Assembly (NCBI GenBank): GCA_900543885.1
Contig: UQTA01000029.1
Span: 1 to 37,768, forward strand
DNA from: an uncultured Clostridium sp.
Lineage (GTDB): Bacteria > Bacillota > Clostridia > Lachnospirales > Lachnospiraceae
DNA: 37,768 bases
Reading direction: 5' to 3'
Position numbers and translations under genes: made by a program. Within the stretch, counting starts at the first letter, position 1. The number at the start of each line of letters is the position of its first letter. The notes beneath the pieces are model-generated. The model was not told the DNA's origin. It ran no database searches and saw only the letters and a program-made list of their open reading frames with translations. This document shows, piece after piece, positions 22,470-30,163 of the stretch.

Positions 22470-22521
22470 GATCAAATGGTTTAATAGCCGCTTGGTTATG
22501 AACAGGAAGAGATTATTTATA

Positions 22522-22562
22522 AAAACGCTCTGGAGAACATGTTAAGCTCCAGGGCGTTTTTT
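22522..22562 (+). terminator. Second intrinsic terminator in rib leader
   Basis: AAAACGCTCTGGAG (22522-22535) pairs with CTCCAGGGCGTTTT (22547-22560), with one G-T pair and an 11-nt loop, followed by further T residues. It lies between the riboswitch terminator and ribD, with no visible promoter or gene in between. Confidence 0.85.
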
Positions 22563-22635
22563 GTTCTACATGCATCGTAAAGGCGCAGGTAATGTGCGAA
22601 TCAAATAGCCCTAAAAGCAGCAAGGAGGGAAAAAC

Positions 22636-23763
22636 TTGAATATTACAGAGGATTATAGTGAGGATGAGAAATATATGGCCATGGCTATTGAATTGGCAAA
22701 GAAGGGATATGGCTATACTGCTCCGAATCCGGTAGTGGGAGCGGTGATCGTAAAAGATGGCTGTATGATTGGCCAGGGATATCATGAAAAATACGGAGAA
22801 CCTCATGCAGAAAGAAATGCGCTGGCTTCCTGTACTCAGTCTCCTAAAGGAGCCACTATATATGTTACCCTGGAACCATGTTGTCACCATGGAAAGCAGC
22901 CTCCATGCACAGAAGCGATCCTCCAGGCAGGCATCAGCCGGGTTGTGACCGGCTCAGGAGATCCCAATCCCCTGGTAGGAGGAAAAGGAATCCAAATCTT
23001 GAAAGATCACGGGATACAGGTAAGAGAGCATGTGATGAAAGAGAAATGTGATGCATTGAATCAGGCATTTTTTCATTATATCCAGACCGGACGTCCTTAT
23101 GTGACCATGAAATATGCCATGACTATAGATGGAAAAATTGCTGCTTATACCGGGGCATCTAAGTGGGTGACAGGGGAAGAAGCCAGACACCATGTACATG
23201 AACAGAGAAAGAAAAACACAGCGATCATGGTGGGAATCGGTACAGTACTGGCAGATGATCCTATGCTTAACTGCCGGATAGAGGGCGGAAGAGATCCTGT
23301 TCGTATTATCTGCGATACACATTTAAAGATGCCTGTTACTTCTAAAATTGTAAAAACCGCAAAGGATATTCCAACGATCATAGCCTGCTGCACAGCAGAT
23401 GAGGAACTGCAAAGACCCTATAGAGAGGCTGGTTGTAAAATACTTTTAACAGAGAAAAAAATGAATCATATTGACCTGGAGCAACTGATGGAGCAGTTGG
23501 GAAAAGAGAAAATAGACAGTATTTTGTTAGAAGGAGGCGGCACGCTTAACTGGGCGGCATTGAACGCAGGGATTGTCCAGAAAATACAGGCCTATATAGC
23601 ACCAAAGATCTTTGGGGGAACAACAGCGAAGACCCCGGTAGAAGGAATTGGTGTAGAAGTACCGGATCAGGCATTTTTGATTAAAAACAGAACGATCAGA
23701 CTCTTAGGAGAAGATTTGCTTGTGGAAGGAGATGTGGAAAGAAATGTTTACAGGGATCATTGA
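22636..23763 (+). CDS. ribD: Bifunctional riboflavin deaminase/reductase RibD
   Basis: A 375-residue enzyme performing two steps of riboflavin synthesis: deamination of the pyrimidine from GTP, then side-chain reduction with NADPH. N-terminal deaminase domain: zinc ligands H57 with catalytic E59 (PHAER), and C82 and C91 (EPCCHHGKQPPC). The reductase domain from ~145 carries VTMKYAMTIDGKIA, GIGTVLADDPMLNCR and ILLEGGGTLN. The start is TTG 22636, with AGGAGGG 6 nt upstream; the first ATG would cut into the deaminase helix. It is the first gene of the rib operon; its end overlaps ribE by 20 nt. Confidence 0.96.
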   Translation: MNITEDYSEDEKYMAMAIELAKKGYGYTAPNPVVGAVIVKDGCMIGQGYHEKYGEPHAERNALASCTQSPKGATIYVTLEPCCHHGKQPPCTEAILQAGISRVVTGSGDPNPLVGGKGIQILKDHGIQVREHVMKEKCDALNQAFFHYIQTGRPYVTMKYAMTIDGKIAAYTGASKWVTGEEARHHVHEQRKKNTAIMVGIGTVLADDPMLNCRIEGGRDPVRIICDTHLKMPVTSKIVKTAKDIPTIIACCTADEELQRPYREAGCKILLTEKKMNHIDLEQLMEQLGKEKIDSILLEGGGTLNWAALNAGIVQKIQAYIAPKIFGGTTAKTPVEGIGVEVPDQAFLIKNRTIRLLGEDLLVEGDVERNVYRDH

Positions 23764-24415
23764 AGAAAAGGGAATGATCAGCAGGATCATGAAAACAGCC
23801 AGTCAGGCAATCCTTACCATAAAAGCGAAAAAAGTAATGGAAGATATACACATAGGAGACAGCATTGCAGTAAACGGGATCTGCCTGACGGTTACGTCTT
23901 TTTCTGCAAATGAATTTCAGGCAGATGTGATGCATGAAACATTAGACCGTACATCTCTTAAAATGCTGAAGCCGGGAAGTTCTGTGAATCTGGAGCGGGC
24001 TATGGCAGCTGGAGGAAGATTTGGAGGGCACATGGTATCTGGCCATATTGACGGAACTGGAAGGATCACAGATATAAAAGAAGACAGTCTGGCAATCTGG
24101 TATACCATAGAAACGTCCCCGGAGATCCTTCACTATATAGTAGAAAAAGGTTCTATTGCCATTGATGGGATCAGCCTTACAGTAGCAAAAGTAACACAGA
24201 CAACTTTTGCAGTTTCCACGATTCCACATACACGGGTCGTTACTACATTGGGAGAACGAAGAGCAGGAGATCTGGTTAATCTGGAAAATGATATCGTTGG
24301 AAAATATGTGGAAAAGTTTATATATGAGAAAAATACTCACGAAATCATGAAAGAAAATAGCGAGAAAAAAACTCATGGAATAACCAGAGAGAAACTGGCG
24401 CAGTACGGATATTGA
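23744..24415 (+). CDS. ribE: Riboflavin synthase alpha subunit
   Basis: A 223-residue protein with the duplicated lumazine-binding fold; it dismutates 6,7-dimethyl-8-ribityllumazine to riboflavin. Both halves are visible: MFTGIIEEKG start, NGICLTV and MAAGGRFGGHMVSGHIDGTG, then DGISLTV and STIPHT. ATG 23744 gives the universal MFTGI(I/V) start; in-frame codons upstream lie inside ribD. The C terminus carries a polar ~20-residue insertion (KNTHEIMKENSEKKTHGI) before REKLAQYGY, which replaces the usual short tail. Translation is coupled to ribD by overlap. Confidence 0.96.
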   Translation: MFTGIIEEKGMISRIMKTASQAILTIKAKKVMEDIHIGDSIAVNGICLTVTSFSANEFQADVMHETLDRTSLKMLKPGSSVNLERAMAAGGRFGGHMVSGHIDGTGRITDIKEDSLAIWYTIETSPEILHYIVEKGSIAIDGISLTVAKVTQTTFAVSTIPHTRVVTTLGERRAGDLVNLENDIVGKYVEKFIYEKNTHEIMKENSEKKTHGITREKLAQYGY

Positions 24416-24495
24416 ACAATTAAACAGCAATGCCAATATCTTTTGGTTCTAAAAAATGGGAGTATATCAGATAAAAAGCAGAGAGGAGAAATATC

Positions 24496-25713
24496 ATGGA
24501 TCAGATGAAAAATACAGAAAACGGATTTAATACAGTAGAGGAGGCACTGGAAGATTTAAGACAGGGAAAGCTGATCCTTGTAACAGATGATCCGGACAGA
24601 GAAAACGAGGGAGATTTTATCTGTGCGGCAGAGTATGCCACTACGGAAAATATTAATTTTATGGCAGTACACGGAAAAGGACTGATCTGTATGCCTATGT
24701 CTGAAGAATACGTGGAGAAGCTGAAATTGCCCCAGATGGTGACAAAAAATACAGATAACCATGAAACAGCCTTTACCGTATCCATTGACTGTGCAGACAC
24801 TACCACAGGAATCTCCGCAGCGGAACGTTCGATCACAGCTATGCGGTGTGTAGCAGAAGATGCGAAGCCGGAAGATTTCAGGCGCCCAGGTCATATGTTT
24901 CCGCTTCTTGCAAAGAAAAATGGAGTTTTAGAGCGCAATGGTCATACAGAGGCAACGGTAGATCTTTGTCGTCTGGCAGGTCTGAAGGAATGTGGCTTGT
25001 GCTGCGAGATCATGAAAGAAGATGGAACTATGATGCGCACTGCGCAGTTAAAGGAACTGGCAAAAAAATGGAATATTAAATTTATTACGATAAAAGATCT
25101 GCAGGAATACAGAAAAGTTCATGAGCAGCTGGTAGAACGTGTAACTGTAACTAAGATGCCAACAAAGTATGGTGTGTTTACAGCCTATGGTTACATAAAC
25201 CGACTGAATGGAGAACACCATGTAGCACTGGTAAAAGGTGATATAGGAGATGGCGAAAATGTACTTTGCAGAGTCCACTCAGAATGCCTGACAGGAGATG
25301 TATTTGGCTCCCTGCGCTGTGATTGTGGCCAGCAGTTTGCGGCTGCCATGACTCAGATTGAAAAAGAAGGCAGAGGGATTGTGCTGTATATGCGCCAGGA
25401 AGGCAGAGGCATTGGCCTGATCAATAAATTAAAAGCTTATGAGCTACAGGAACAAGGATTGGATACTCTGGAAGCCAATCTTGCTCTTGGTTTTAAGGGA
25501 GATGAAAGAGAATATTATATTGGTGCCCAGATTTTACGTGATCTGGGAGTAAGGAGCATGCGTCTGCTTACCAACAACCCGGATAAGGTTTATCAGCTGT
25601 CTGCTTTTGGACTTAAGATCACAGAGCGGGTGCCGATCCAGATGCAGGAAACAGAGTATGATCATTTTTACCTTCAGACCAAAAAGATACGTATGGGTCA
25701 CATGCTTCAGTAG
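24496..25713 (+). CDS. ribBA: Bifunctional DHBP synthase / GTP cyclohydrolase II RibBA
   Basis: A 405-residue fusion. Residues ~1-205 are 3,4-dihydroxy-2-butanone-4-phosphate synthase (VTDDPDRENEGDF, RPGHMFPL, GHTEATVDL, CEIMKEDGTMMR). The rest is GTP cyclohydrolase II with zinc cysteines in HSECLTGDVFGSLRCDCGQQ, the arginine motif MRQEGRGIGL and TNNPDKVYQL. It supplies both riboflavin precursors, from ribulose-5-phosphate and GTP. Length is that of B. subtilis RibA. GAGAGGAG lies before the start. An 80-nt gap separates it from ribE. Confidence 0.96.
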   Translation: MDQMKNTENGFNTVEEALEDLRQGKLILVTDDPDRENEGDFICAAEYATTENINFMAVHGKGLICMPMSEEYVEKLKLPQMVTKNTDNHETAFTVSIDCADTTTGISAAERSITAMRCVAEDAKPEDFRRPGHMFPLLAKKNGVLERNGHTEATVDLCRLAGLKECGLCCEIMKEDGTMMRTAQLKELAKKWNIKFITIKDLQEYRKVHEQLVERVTVTKMPTKYGVFTAYGYINRLNGEHHVALVKGDIGDGENVLCRVHSECLTGDVFGSLRCDCGQQFAAAMTQIEKEGRGIVLYMRQEGRGIGLINKLKAYELQEQGLDTLEANLALGFKGDEREYYIGAQILRDLGVRSMRLLTNNPDKVYQLSAFGLKITERVPIQMQETEYDHFYLQTKKIRMGHMLQ

Positions 25714-25743
25714 ATAATGCGTGCAGTCAAACAAAAAATAGTA

Positions 25744-25789
25744 TAGTTCAGCATTGCATCTTCCTGCCGTTTACTGCGGACAGGAAGCA
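25744..25789. repeat. Decayed end of family A palindromic repeat
   Basis: ATAGTTCAGCATTGCATCTTCCTGCCG with the following TTTACTGCGGACAGGAAG matches the hairpin end of the repeats at 6111 and 17133, with a few substitutions; the remainder of the element is missing. It lies between ribBA and ribH, 31 nt before the ribH start. Confidence 0.8.
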
Positions 25790-25819
25790 TATATACAAAA
25801 CAGAAAGGACAAGAAAAAT

Positions 25820-26287
25820 ATGCGTACATTAGAAGGAAAAGTAGTAGCAAAAGAAATGAAAGTAGGAATCGTAGCTGCAAGATTTAACGAATTTATCGTG
25901 TCGAAATTAGTGGCAGGAGCCCGGGATGGTCTTCTGCGTCATGATGTGAAAGATGAAGATATTGATCTTGCGTGGGTTCCGGGAGCTTTTGAGATTCCGC
26001 TGATTGCATCCAAGATGGCAAAAAGCGGGAAATATGATGCTGTGATCTGTTTAGGAGCTGTTATAAGAGGAGCGACCAGTCACTATGATTATGTGTGCAG
26101 TGAGGTTTCCAAAGGGATTGCCAATGTTTCTCTGGCAAGTGATATTCCTGTTATGTTTGGGGTACTGACTACAGATAATATAGAACAGGCGATTGAACGC
26201 GCAGGAACAAAAGCAGGAAACAAAGGCTATGACTGCGCCCTTGGCGCCATTGAAATGGTGAATCTTGTAAGAACGCTGGAAAATTAA
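25820..26287 (+). CDS. ribH: 6,7-dimethyl-8-ribityllumazine synthase
   Basis: A 155-residue enzyme that condenses the RibD/phosphatase product with dihydroxybutanone phosphate, as an icosahedral or pentameric shell. Motifs: VAARFNEFIVSKLV, WVPGAFEIP, CLGAVIRGATSHYDYV (catalytic His), GVLTTDNIEQAIERAGTKAGNKG. ATG 25820 follows AGAAAGGAC by ~9 nt and gives the normal family length; the in-frame stretch upstream is repeat sequence. Last gene of the rib operon. Confidence 0.96.
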   Translation: MRTLEGKVVAKEMKVGIVAARFNEFIVSKLVAGARDGLLRHDVKDEDIDLAWVPGAFEIPLIASKMAKSGKYDAVICLGAVIRGATSHYDYVCSEVSKGIANVSLASDIPVMFGVLTTDNIEQAIERAGTKAGNKGYDCALGAIEMVNLVRTLEN

Positions 26288-26347
26288 GGACAAAAATCCG
26301 GTGGTGCAGGTCATGATCCTGACAGCACAGTTAAGAGAACCAATAAA

Positions 26348-26402
26348 GGGCTGCGGCCAAATACGGCATACTTTTTTATACGCTGTATTTGGTCAGCAGC
26401 CC
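26348..26402. terminator. Large hairpin between ribH and convergent gntR gene
   Basis: GGGCTGCGGCCAAATAC (26348-26364) pairs with GTATTTGGTCAGCAGCCC (26385-26402) with a small internal mismatch, leaving a T-rich 20-nt top. It lies between two convergent genes and probably ends transcription from both sides, though only TTT follows on the plus side. Confidence 0.7.
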
Positions 26403-26410
26403 TTTGAATT

Positions 26411-26430
26411 ATGCAAGGCTGAACTGTAAC
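26411..26430. repeat. Decayed end of family A palindromic repeat (opposite orientation)
   Basis: ATGCAAGGCTGAACTGTAAC equals the 3' end of the copy at 17133. With the fragment at 25744 it gives two inverted copies of the same repeat end around ribH. Confidence 0.8.
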
Positions 26431-26445
26431 TATTTTGTGGGGATA

Positions 26446-27105
26446 TTACTTTTTCGCATGTACTTTAAGAGGCATCATCAAATGCTGTATCATGATCGAA
26501 TAAGCTTTCTGGCCATCCCCTTCTTTTACCGCATTATAATAAGCCAGGTGTTCATCGACGGTTCCCTGGATACGGCCTTCAGCGGAAAGGGCATCCTGAG
26601 AGGTTAAGTGGATCAGGTACAGCAAACGCTGGAAAATCTGGTTAAATTCATCATTGTGGAGATAGTTGACGATCAGAAGATGAAACTGATGATCATAGGA
26701 GATGAAATCCTCTAAAGAATCAGAATCTAATGCTTCTTCCATATTATCCAGGATCATTTTCAGACTGCGCAGCAGCTGCTTTCCTTCTTTTGTATCTGCC
26801 TGTGAGGCGATCACAGTGGTACAGAAACCTTCAATAGCACAGCGGATCTGAATACTGTCTTTCATATCCTTTTCATTTAGCTGGCGGATCATAAAGCCTT
26901 TGCTTGGTATGATGGTAATATAGCCATCCTGGCTTAAACACTGGAGGGCTTCACGCATAGGGGTTCGGGAGATTCCTATTTTTGCGGACAGTTTTGTTTC
27001 TGAGTAGAGCTGTCCGGGCTCTAATTCACCGTTTAAAATGCCGTTTTTGATGGAATCGTAGGCCTGCAGCTGCAGGAAGCTTTTTTCTTTCATTCTTATA
27101 TCCAT
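26446..27105 (-). CDS. GntR family (FCD subfamily) transcriptional regulator
   Basis: A 219-residue protein. Winged HTH at the N terminus (QAYDSIKNGILNGELEPGQLYSETKLSAKIG, SRTPMREALQCLSQDGYI), then an FCD effector domain with DHQFHLLIV and a C-terminal EHLAYYNAVKEGD segment holding conserved metal/ligand His residues. The start at 27105 has AAAGGAT almost touching it; a second in-frame ATG at 27093 is an alternative. It is divergent from the cyclase/reductase/YhcH operon. TGTATACA in its own promoter and the GTATAC-rich palindrome over the divergent promoter suggest that it represses both. Confidence 0.92.
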   Translation of the reverse strand: MDIRMKEKSFLQLQAYDSIKNGILNGELEPGQLYSETKLSAKIGISRTPMREALQCLSQDGYITIIPSKGFMIRQLNEKDMKDSIQIRCAIEGFCTTVIASQADTKEGKQLLRSLKMILDNMEEALDSDSLEDFISYDHQFHLLIVNYLHNDEFNQIFQRLLYLIHLTSQDALSAEGRIQGTVDEHLAYYNAVKEGDGQKAYSIMIQHLMMPLKVHAKK

Positions 27106-27127
27106 ATCCTTTATGTTTAAATCAATC

Positions 27128-27165
27128 TGTATACAATCTTAAGGCTAAAATCATATATATGTCAA
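27128..27165 (-). promoter_or_regulatory. Promoter and operator half-site of gntR (second regulator)
   Basis: Reading the minus strand, TTGACA (27165-27160) and TAAGAT (27141-27136) are 18 bp apart, and the palindrome TGTATACA (27128-27135) follows directly at the expected start of transcription. It matches the GTATAC core of the divergent operator, consistent with autoregulation. Confidence 0.65.
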
Positions 27166-27369
27166 GAAAAAACAGCGATTTTCCTATTGTTTTCCACGTT
27201 TTTTATATGAGAGAGGATATTTTTAAATACACGCTTGTACATAAAAGTAACTTGGTGTAAACTAAAAATATATATTTTTTCTATGTATAATAGTAATACA
27301 GGAATAGATATTGTAAAAATTCATAAGAACGCGGTTGAAAATTTGTTGATTTTTACTTTTGAGAAAATC
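27166..27369. other. AT-rich intergenic stretch between divergent units
   Basis: There is no gene or strong structure. A TATAAT (27286-27291) without a matching -35 is the only promoter-like element seen. Confidence 0.4.
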
Positions 27370-27405
27370 TTGACAGTATACCGATATACCGGTATACTGG
27401 TATAC
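27370..27405 (+). promoter_or_regulatory. Promoter buried in palindromic GntR operator
   Basis: TTGACA (27370-27375) and TATACT (27393-27398) are 17 bp apart, a near-consensus sigma-70 promoter. The same bases form a 30-bp imperfect palindrome (27376-27405, 26 of 30 positions symmetrical) made of repeated GTATAC units around a central TATACCGGTATA. A protein bound here would occlude RNA polymerase. The matching TGTATACA near the divergent gntR gene points to that regulator. Confidence 0.85.
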
Positions 27406-27465
27406 AGATAGGCAAGTAAAAAGCCAACAAAGAAAATAAAAACCAATTTTAAGGAGGAACCTAAA

Positions 27466-28152
27466 ATGTGTGTTTATGAAATGGGTAACTTAAGAATTGT
27501 TGATCTTTCCAAGATCCTGGATCCAAAGACAGAGTCCAGAAGATGTCATCTGTTCCGCTTCAATACCGGCGGTGCTATTCCGGATTTCCATACCAACATG
27601 GATCTGATGAGCCATCTGGGAACTCACTGCGAATGCCCTTATCATCATGATGATAACTGGCCATCTGTAGCAGAACTGCCTCTGACCACTTTCTTAGGCC
27701 GTGCAGTATATGTAGATTTCAAGGAGACTGTTGCTAAGCGTGGACACATTACCGCTGCTGACTTAGACCGTGAAGCAGGAAAGGTAAGAGAAGGAGATAT
27801 CGTTATCATTGATTCTTCCTACAAGCTGTATCCATTTACTCCTGATACCAACACTGACAAAGACCAGCGTCTGTTAGTTGGTGCAGAGAGCGCAGAGTGG
27901 TTCAAGGCTCACAAGGTAAAAGCTGTTGGTTTTGGTGATGGTGTTTCTATCGAAAACTGCAACGAAGATGTTAAGCCTTTCCATGACATCTTAATGGCAG
28001 AGAACATTGTATTCCTGGAAGTTTTAAGAAACTTAGAGCAGCTTAAGAAGGATGTATTCTTCATGAGCTATTCTCCACTTCCAATCCTTGGTCTGGATTC
28101 CAGCCCTGTTCGTGCATATGCAATTGAAGGACTGGCTGAGTTCTCCGAATAA
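27466..28152 (+). CDS. Cyclase family metal-dependent hydrolase (kynurenine formamidase-like fold)
   Basis: A 228-residue cytosolic protein of the cyclase/KynB family. The metal-binding signature HxGTHx(D/E)xPxH is present as HLGTHCECPYH (~50-60), preceded by N-terminal RIVDLSKILDP and followed by GDIVIIDSS and VKAVGFGDGVSIE. Members act as formamidases, isatin hydrolases and lactonase-like hydrolases; the substrate here is unknown. AAGGAGG lies before the start. It is the first gene after the GntR-controlled promoter, and its partners are a ketopantoate reductase-like dehydrogenase and a YhcH protein. No tryptophan catabolism genes are nearby, so formylkynurenine is unlikely. Confidence 0.88.
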   Translation: MCVYEMGNLRIVDLSKILDPKTESRRCHLFRFNTGGAIPDFHTNMDLMSHLGTHCECPYHHDDNWPSVAELPLTTFLGRAVYVDFKETVAKRGHITAADLDREAGKVREGDIVIIDSSYKLYPFTPDTNTDKDQRLLVGAESAEWFKAHKVKAVGFGDGVSIENCNEDVKPFHDILMAENIVFLEVLRNLEQLKKDVFFMSYSPLPILGLDSSPVRAYAIEGLAEFSE

Positions 28153-28171
28153 TTCCTGGACTTTTAACAGA

Positions 28172-28266
28172 CTGCGCCAGTGCATAAAAAACTTTATGCC
28201 GGGCGCAGCTGTGCTTTTAAAGTATAGTGAAACGTAAAATGCAGGATCAAAAGAGTTTGATCCTGC
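28172..28266 (+). other. Two intercistronic stem-loops
   Basis: First hairpin: CTGCGC / GCGCAG with inner GCATAAA / TTTATGC (28172-28208). Second: GCAGGATCAAA (28241-28251) pairs perfectly with TTTGATCCTGC (28256-28266) around AGAG. Neither has a good T tract, so they more likely protect or process mRNA between the first and second genes than terminate it. Confidence 0.7.
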
Positions 28267-28290
28267 GTGAAACAGAAAGGGAGAAAGAAA

Positions 28291-29205
28291 ATGCGTATTG
28301 CAGTGATCGGTGCAGGAGCAATGGGATCTATTTACGGCGGACATCTTTCCCAGCATAATGATGTTCTCTTAGTAGATACGAATGAAAAAGTAGTGGAGCA
28401 GGTTGCTAACAATGGTCTTCTGATTGACGAAGATGGAACCACCCACACATATCATCCAGGTGCTGTAAGCAACACTCAGGGACAGGAACCAGTAGATCTG
28501 GTGATCCTTTTTGTAAAGGCTTTGTTCTCCAGAGCAGCATTAGAAGGAAACCGTGGTCTGATCGGACCAAATACCCGTCTGATGACGTTACAGAATGGTG
28601 CAGGACACGAAGATCTGTTAAAAGAATTCGTTGATGAAGAGCATATTGTGATCGGTACAACTGAGGACAATGGTGCTGTTCTTGGAATGGGCCATGTTCG
28701 CCGCGGCGGAACCGGTGTTACCAATGTTGGTATGCTGGTAGAAGATAAGGAAGGCTTCCTTCCAAAATTAAAAGAAGCATTTGACCAGTGTGGTTTTAAT
28801 GTAAAGATCCATGAAAACATCCATACTCTGATCTGGGACAAGCTGTTTACCAATGTTTCCTTAAGTGCCCTTACAGGTGTTCTCCAGGTAGACATGGGAT
28901 ATATCGCAGCTAACGAGTATGCATGGGATCTGTGCTGCCAGCTGATTCATGAGACAGTAAAGACAGCAGCAGCAGCCGGACTGAACTTCGATGAAGAAAA
29001 GGTTCGTGAAAAAGTTAAAAATACTTCCATCAACAATCCAAACGGATGCACTTCTATCCGCGCAGACCTGCGTGATGGCAGAAGAACAGAAGTTGATACC
29101 ATCAGCGGCGCCGTTGTACGTGCAGCTCACAAGTATGGTGTAGAAGTTCCTGGCCATGAGTGTATTGTTCGCCTTGTTCATGCAATGGAAGGTAGAAACA
29201 AATAA
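28291..29205 (+). CDS. Ketopantoate reductase (ApbA/PanE) family 2-oxoacid dehydrogenase
   Basis: A 304-residue NAD(P)-dependent reductase. N-terminal Rossmann fold MRIAVIGAGAMGSIYGGHL, then LVILFVKALFSRAAL with the family's catalytic-type lysine, LQNGAGHEDLL, and C-terminal helical domain with KLFTNVSLSALTGVLQ and the RxDLRDGRRTEVD(T)ISGAVV motif, where substrate-binding Asn/Ser/Glu residues lie. ATG 28291 after AAAGGGAG is chosen; an upstream in-frame GTG lies in the ribosome binding region. Family members reduce ketopantoate or other branched 2-oxoacids. The catabolic operon context and GntR control make a pantothenate role doubtful; a hydroxy-acid/keto-acid dehydrogenase is likelier. Confidence 0.88.
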   Translation: MRIAVIGAGAMGSIYGGHLSQHNDVLLVDTNEKVVEQVANNGLLIDEDGTTHTYHPGAVSNTQGQEPVDLVILFVKALFSRAALEGNRGLIGPNTRLMTLQNGAGHEDLLKEFVDEEHIVIGTTEDNGAVLGMGHVRRGGTGVTNVGMLVEDKEGFLPKLKEAFDQCGFNVKIHENIHTLIWDKLFTNVSLSALTGVLQVDMGYIAANEYAWDLCCQLIHETVKTAAAAGLNFDEEKVREKVKNTSINNPNGCTSIRADLRDGRRTEVDTISGAVVRAAHKYGVEVPGHECIVRLVHAMEGRNK

Positions 29206-29223
29206 ATAAAGGGAGAGAAAAAT

Positions 29224-29688
29224 ATGATCTTTTCATCTATTAAGAATGGTGATTCTTTTGAAAAGTATCCAGCAGCAATCCAGACTGCATTAGAGTATTT
29301 AAAGAGTCATGATTTTGCAGCTATGGAACCTGGTGTATATGAAATCCAGGGAAAGGACATCTATGCGCAGGTATTTGATGCCATGACAGAAGATGTTTCT
29401 GACAGACGTCCAGAGTCTCATGAGAAATATCTGGATGTACAGTACTTAGTATCTGGCAAAGAGCGTCTTGGATTTACCAAGAACACCGGAAACTACAAAG
29501 TAGCAGAGCACATTAAGGAAAGAGACCTGATCTTCTATGAGTCTGTAGAAGATGAAGGATACATTGAGTCCCGCCCAGGATGTTTCTGTGTATTCTTCCC
29601 ATCTGATATCCATCGCCCACAGGTTATTTCCGGCGAAGCTATGAGCCTGCGTAAGGTTGTAGTAAAGGTAAGCGTAGCACTGCTGTAA
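29224..29688 (+). CDS. YhcH/YjgK/YiaL family (DUF386) cupin-like protein
   Basis: A 154-residue protein of the YhcH/YiaL/EbgC family, a jelly-roll fold with a metal site. Conserved residues seen: ESHEKYLDVQYLVSG (His/Glu and Asp), the E of FYESV and FFPSDIHRPQ near the C terminus. Relatives sit in sugar-acid and sialic acid operons and are thought to be sugar isomerases or anomerases. GGGAGAG lies before the start. It follows the reductase by 18 nt and ends the operon. Its presence suggests the pathway handles a sugar acid or sugar-derived ketoacid. Confidence 0.88.
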   Translation: MIFSSIKNGDSFEKYPAAIQTALEYLKSHDFAAMEPGVYEIQGKDIYAQVFDAMTEDVSDRRPESHEKYLDVQYLVSGKERLGFTKNTGNYKVAEHIKERDLIFYESVEDEGYIESRPGCFCVFFPSDIHRPQVISGEAMSLRKVVVKVSVALL

Positions 29689-29752
29689 TTACGGGACAGT
29701 GCCGCTGTACGCCGATTTTTGGCGTATATCAAATTTCATAAACCAATAAATT

Positions 29753-29814
29753 TAGCAGCTCAGTATATAACAAGGCCTGAATAAGCCTTTTCAGGTCGAT
29801 ATACTGAACTGCTA
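29753..29814. other. Long imperfect hairpin in non-coding region
   Basis: TAGCAG (29753-29758) and CTGCTA (29809-29814) close a 62-nt structure with TCAGTATAT / ATATACTGA and inner GCCTGA / TCAGGTC arms, each separated by single mismatches or small bulges. A shorter stem TACGCC / GGCGTA lies at ~29708-29726 near the yhcH end. No open frame covers it. It may be the operon's 3' structure, a small RNA or a repeat. Confidence 0.6.
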
Positions 29815-29883
29815 TAATATTGGAAAAAAACCGTAAAAAATATGCTGCCACGGCAGTGAACGAAAAGAATATAGAAGTTTAAA

Positions 29884-29922
29884 ACAGGCGTTGCGGGAAA
29901 TTTTCCTGCGGCGCCTGTTTTT
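29884..29922 (+). terminator. Intrinsic terminator in yhcH-dgt gap
   Basis: ACAGGCGTTGCGGG (29884-29897) pairs with CCTGCGGCGCCTGT (29905-29918) with three G-T pairs, followed by TTTTT. It either ends the GntR-controlled operon or a small transcript starting near 29820. Confidence 0.85.
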
Positions 29923-30057
29923 GTGTACCAGGATGTTTCAATGGAATTTCCTAATACACAAAAAAGGCACTTCGTGTCAAGGCACATTCTTTTTACGCGG
30001 GCAGCAGTCTGTCTGTAAACCCTGCGGGCGGTTTTGCTAGGAAATAGGGTTAAAATG

Positions 30058-30066
30058 TGTTATACT
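30058..30066 (+). promoter_or_regulatory. Extended -10 promoter element for dgt operon
   Basis: TGTTATACT (TGN plus TATACT) lies about 100 nt before dgt, with no good -35. The rest of 29923-30163 shows no gene and only minor repeats (GGCAC twice at ~29966-29985). Confidence 0.45.
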
Positions 30067-30163
30067 ATTAAAACAGTACAGCAGATTCAATGAATTTGTT
30101 GTTATAAAATCACAGCCATCAGCATATACATATACATAGCGAAAACAAAAGCGGGGTGACTTA

